Positions 60,382-64,000 of a stretch of 64,000 nucleotides of DNA are shown here, one piece after another. The stretch covers positions 22,447,503-22,511,502 of the forward strand of contig JASEVX010000011.1 of assembly GCA_031761405.1 (NCBI GenBank). Reading direction: 5' to 3'. Every line of letters starts with the position of its first letter. Within the stretch, counting starts at the first letter, position 1. The notes beneath the pieces were generated by a model. It was not told the DNA's origin. It ran no database searches and saw only the letters and a list, made by a program, of their open reading frames with translations. The stretch is from Serripes groenlandicus (lineage: Eukaryota > Mollusca > Bivalvia > Cardiida > Cardiidae). The translations under genes were made by a program, and so were the position numbers.

Positions 60382-60905
60382 CTATGATATGTGTTCTAGT
60401 CGTGTGATAATATCATCCATGTAAGGAAGGCATTCCTCTAATTGTAAGCCGCGTAAGACGTTTTCCATTAGACGCTCAAATGTCGACGGGGCATTTGCGA
60501 GACCGAAACTAATAAGCGTAAGTTGGTTAAGCCCCATAGTTGTAGCAAAAGCAGTTTTTTCCTTGTCTTCTGGTGACATCTCTACTTGCCAGAACCCACT
60601 ATTAAGATATAAGGATCCAAAGACCTTCGATCCAGACAACGCGTCTATACAGTCACCAACCCGCGGGATTGGATATGCATCCTTAACAGTTGCATCATTG
60701 ACCTTTCTGTAGTCAATTAAAAACCTGGGAACTCCGTCTTTCTTAAGTAATTAAGACTACCATGCGCTACTTGAAGGCTCTACAAGACCTCTCTTTAACA
60801 TTTTGTGAATTTCTTCCTTTTCCACTTGACGCTTTCCTAAAGGTAGGCGTCGTGGGGGTTGACGAATTGGTTGGATAGTTACTGTGTTAATCGAATGCTG
60901 GACCA
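60382..60905 (-). pseudogene. Gypsy reverse transcriptase remnant
   Basis: RKVNDATVKDAYPIPRV (about 60670-60725), GFWQVEMSPEDKEKTAF, FGLANAPSTFERLMENV and YMDDII (about 60408-60425) are the RT fingers and palm with the catalytic Asp pair intact. Two stops interrupt the frame near 60755-60765. Confidence 0.88.
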
Positions 60906-61181
60906 TGTCAGTTCTATCGATATCTTTCGGATTCTTAGAGAAGACAGATTGATATTAAAACAGGAGATTATGAAGACCCTGTCGTTTTCATAATACGATT
61001 CACACGTACCCAGATTCGTATTTGTATGAACGGTTATTTCGTTCGGTCTGTAGTTTAACAAATTCATAGTAAACGCGTGTGATCGGGAATCGGCGATTCG
61101 ACCCATAACACAAACTTCGCTTTCCGCCATAAGTTCAATGGAAGGTTCAATGAAGCCATCTTGAACCAAATGCTTTCTCAG

Positions 61182-61850
61182 TTAAATCCTAACTGACACG
61201 GGCTTTCGGGTGTGTGATGGGATTCGCACCGTTTGTTGTAATTCGACTCTGCATTCCTGGTTAGCTTGTCCACCAGTCCAGCGAGGAACGCTTTTGTTAC
61301 CTATCATATGACACGATTCGTAGAGAGAAAAACTAAATCTCCTCTTACGAGTGTATTGAAGCGTCCACGGAGGATTAAGAGTTTCTTCTACAATCAAATG
61401 CCAAAAAAACTTGGATCGGGCTACCTTTGGACGTTTGCGAGATAAAACAAATGTCGAATCTAAGGTGTTCTGTTACACATAGTATCAACAAATCCTAATG
61501 TACCAAAGGTATCCAATACATAAACATTTACTATATAACCCAGATTCGTGTCAATATAACATATATTATTGGAATGCTTTGAAATTTAGCACAAGGAGAT
61601 TTTTGGGATAGGGGCGTTTCGCCACTATACCATACTCCGGCGCTTTCGAAAAGTCGGATTACGGCTGCAACCACAGTCCACACAAATTGAATTCCTAAAA
61701 TCGAAAAACCCTCCGCTTGCATTAATTAATAAGACAAAATAGTTCCAACGCGTGAAACACACTCTGAACTATGATTGACCTCAATGTCAGTGGTGTTAGG
61801 TAACGTCGATCGTGCTGTGACCCCATTAGTTTACAACAGTCGACTTATAT
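61182..61850. other. Unassigned; possibly 5' part of the Gypsy relic
   Basis: Short minus-strand frames exist (61182-61397, 61531-61722), but no protease, gag or LTR motif was recognised. Confidence 0.35.
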
Positions 61851-61854
61851 AGAG

Positions 61855-62360
61855 AAATGTGCAAATCACTGTAAATAAAATTATTGAAAGGAGTTGAAAC
61901 CATTGTGGCAAAAGTAGAAATTGCCTACGATAAAAAATTTCTCCTTTTGTCACAATGTTTTTGATTGTCGTCTGCTGCACATCTGTAAGCGGAACATGGT
62001 TACATCCTCCCCGTGGAAGCGGAACCCTTTCCGTGATACTATAACAGTTCGAATATTGAAAATATTGTTGAAAATGGAGCTATTGCTGACAATGAGCAAT
62101 TCCTCCTTTTCACGCAATGCTTTCAAACACGTTTCAAATTAATTCTTTTCATATTTGGACGTTTTACTATGGACATTCTTTTACTCGACACATTTTGAAT
62201 AACATGCTAGAGATGAATGATAACGAGCAATGTTGCCTTACATCAAGGGGGAAAATATATAGTTGAAACCTTTGTGGAAAAAGAGGAAATGAGTCACGAT
62301 AAACAATTTTGCAGCCATCTGCTGCACATGCGACTGTGAGTAGGAAAGGGTTGAATCGTT
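61855..62360. mobile_element. Two decayed MITE copies
   Basis: AATTGCCTACGATAAAAAAT, GATTGTCGTCTGCTGC, then CCCTTTCCGTGATAC ... GAGTAGGAAAGGG. Related traces continue to about 62460 and at 63180-63215. Confidence 0.5.
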
Positions 62361-62469
62361 TCCGTTATAGCTACTTAGTTACATACAAATGTTGAAAGTG
62401 TATTTGCAAACTAAGCAATTGCTGACAATGAGCAATTCCTCCTTTCCAAACAATGCCTTGAAACATGAA

Positions 62470-63500
62470 TCAATTTTTTTCTATAACCTAGATAACGAAA
62501 ATATTTGTCTACAGTAATTGTTGTAACCGTTGCCCCTGAATGTGCATTCGTCCGTCCGTCATGGATTGCATGTATTGGTCAACACGTTGTTACTATATGG
62601 CAGATTTATTTCAAAGTGGTCACACTTATACCGTGTGATCAGGAGAACGGCAAAGTACTAGGTACATAACTCTGGTCTGTTTATTTTAGTTATCTCCATT
62701 TTTCCTTATTTAGTTCAGCGATTGTCTCAATTAATTTCCATTGTATCCATTTCAAACTTGGTTTGTAGGTAACTTATGACCTACATATTTGCAGTGCACC
62801 ATTACCATAACTTTAGCATGCTGCGTTTGGAGTGTGTATATTTTTGTCTTTCCCATGTTCTCACTTATTATATGACTTTCGCATGCAACACATGCGTTCC
62901 GTGAAATGCCCTTGTTCGTTTTAAATCGCATACTATGTTTGTGTAAATTGATCCTTTGCGACACAAGACAAAACAACTATTACTGAAATATTCTCGGTTT
63001 TCACGAACAGTTACTGAACTATTCCGGGTTTTCGAGGAACATGTTTCAGTGTCTACTAAGGTTGGTTTCTAATTTGGTTAAACTTTGGATATATTCTAGC
63101 TATTACTTACAATGACATTTAAAGAGGCTCTTCAGCTGTTATATCTGTAAAATTAGGCGTAAACTTTCAATACGGAATTGAAAACATGATGGAAAAAGGG
63201 GAAATTATCCACCTTTCATATGCCATATGTTACTGAAACGTTAAAAGGACGCCAGTTACAGGTAGAGCGCAAACATAAAAATATTTCCATTGTATAAAAT
63301 GATAGTTTTAAAAGCATGAATGTCAATAAATCAATTATTTTAATGCGTAAAAGACCCATCCTTGATACACTTTAGAGATATTAGAGATATAAAAACTGTT
63401 CTGATCTGTTATGAATGTACGCAATGATTTGTGACTATAATCTGATTTGGTCGCATTCCCAATCAAATATCCATACCTTGTGTGAAATCTAAGTTTATAA
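62470..63500. other. No gene seen
   Basis: AT-rich sequence with weak traces of MITE and repeat-core sequence; no exon-like frame. Confidence 0.45.
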
Positions 63501-63504
63501 TAAC

Positions 63505-63720
63505 ATAACCCTGTTTGTTTATTTGAATGGATTTAACACCGCTTTCAACAATCTTCAGCTATATCATGCCGTTACCATTGAAAGTTACCAGTACTTCCGG
63601 TCCATTCATCTTGACACCAGCGGCTCAGTCGTAATGATAACCCAAATGATCATGAACACCAATGAGATCAGCCATAACTACCATGTTTATAGTCTTTGGT
63701 ATGACCCTACATAAGCCGTG
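63505..63720 (-). mobile_element. SINE body, antisense
   Basis: ATGGATTTAACACCGCTTTC, TCATCTTGACACCAGCGGCT and GTCGTAATGATAACC match, in antisense, the body of the SINE at 14112-14320. Confidence 0.5.
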
Positions 63721-64000
63721 CTCTATGAAAACCCACCGCAGTGCATTTGCGAGCAGTGTATAATCAGATATGTTCATCCACACAGGTTGATCTGTGTCTG
63801 ATCTGTTCGCAAATCAGTTTAAAATGGATTCAAGAAATGTCTGTCAAAACCAATAAAGTATTTGGAGGCAGTGCAGATCCAGATCAACATGTTCATCTGC
63901 GTCTACACTGTTCACTCAAAATTCACAGAAGGCTTCAAGAAACTCTTTAAAGACCACTCTGTGCTTCTAACTGATAACCTGCGCCGACAGGACTTTACCA

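Larger units (their letters stand above)
58235..61170 (-). pseudogene. Decayed Ty3/Gypsy retrotransposon pol
   Basis: In order on the minus strand: a pre-RT stretch (60879-61169), reverse transcriptase, RNase H, integrase zinc-binding and core domains, and the integrase C-terminal segment. The order RT-RNaseH-IN is that of Ty3/Gypsy. The reading frame is broken many times by stops and indels and by a 37-bp palindromic insertion. No gag or LTRs were recognised. An inactive relic. Confidence 0.88.

Noticed and set aside
58235..61170. Active retrotransposon
   Set aside because: Multiple stops, frameshifts and an inserted palindrome break pol, and no LTRs were found.

Overview
The window is nuclear DNA of an animal, most likely a bivalve mollusc. 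The evidence is one intron-rich animal apoptosis gene spread over about 33 kb, AT-rich non-coding DNA, tRNA-derived SINEs, a decayed Ty3/Gypsy element, and a dense set of interspersed repeats (hairpin-headed elements starting TTTTAGCTCACC and ending CTCTTGTT) of a kind I associate with bivalve genomes. Species cannot be fixed from sequence alone. A 200-bp run of N (9263-9462) shows this is a draft scaffold. Almost none of the long ATG-to-stop stretches are genes; most are translations of repeats.

The one supported host gene is a CARD-containing initiator caspase (caspase-2/9-like) on the + strand, from the start codon at 14390 to the stop at 47451. It has eight coding exons: CARD (exons 1-2), linker (3), p20 (4-5), inter-subunit linker (6) and p10 (7-8), about 413 codons. 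Exon phases agree except at two points. Exon 5 has a run of seven T immediately before the catalytic QACQG segment, which puts the catalytic cysteine out of frame. The exon 2/3 junction is phase-compatible only with a weak-looking acceptor. The 3' ends of exons 1 and 6 are also partly duplicated in the following introns.

Region by region: 1-14 kb is gene-free, with TTAA-flanked MITEs, a 32-bp palindromic insertion with 7-bp target duplications (1113-1158), an assembly gap and a 25-copy, ~56-bp minisatellite (10.0-11.4 kb). 14-47.5 kb is the caspase gene, its introns filled with MITEs, SINEs, a 397-bp LTR miniature (15814-16210) and many hairpin-headed elements with ~140-180-bp internal repeats. 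47.5-57.2 kb is more of these elements, plus a 224-bp satellite built from one end of the MITE (52.4-54.6 kb). 57.4-61.4 kb (minus strand) is a broken Gypsy pol, a C2H2-like reading frame and a second palindromic insertion. 61.4-64 kb is degenerate repeat sequence.

The most novel-looking items are: (a) a complete LTR-PBS-PPT-LTR miniature whose LTRs carry a tRNA-Arg-like sequence with A and B boxes, analogous in design to plant Cassandra elements that carry 5S genes; (b) the hairpin-headed superfamily, whose end hairpins change sequence between families while keeping their pairing; (c) two tiny perfect palindromes with 7-bp target duplications; and (d) a satellite made from a MITE.
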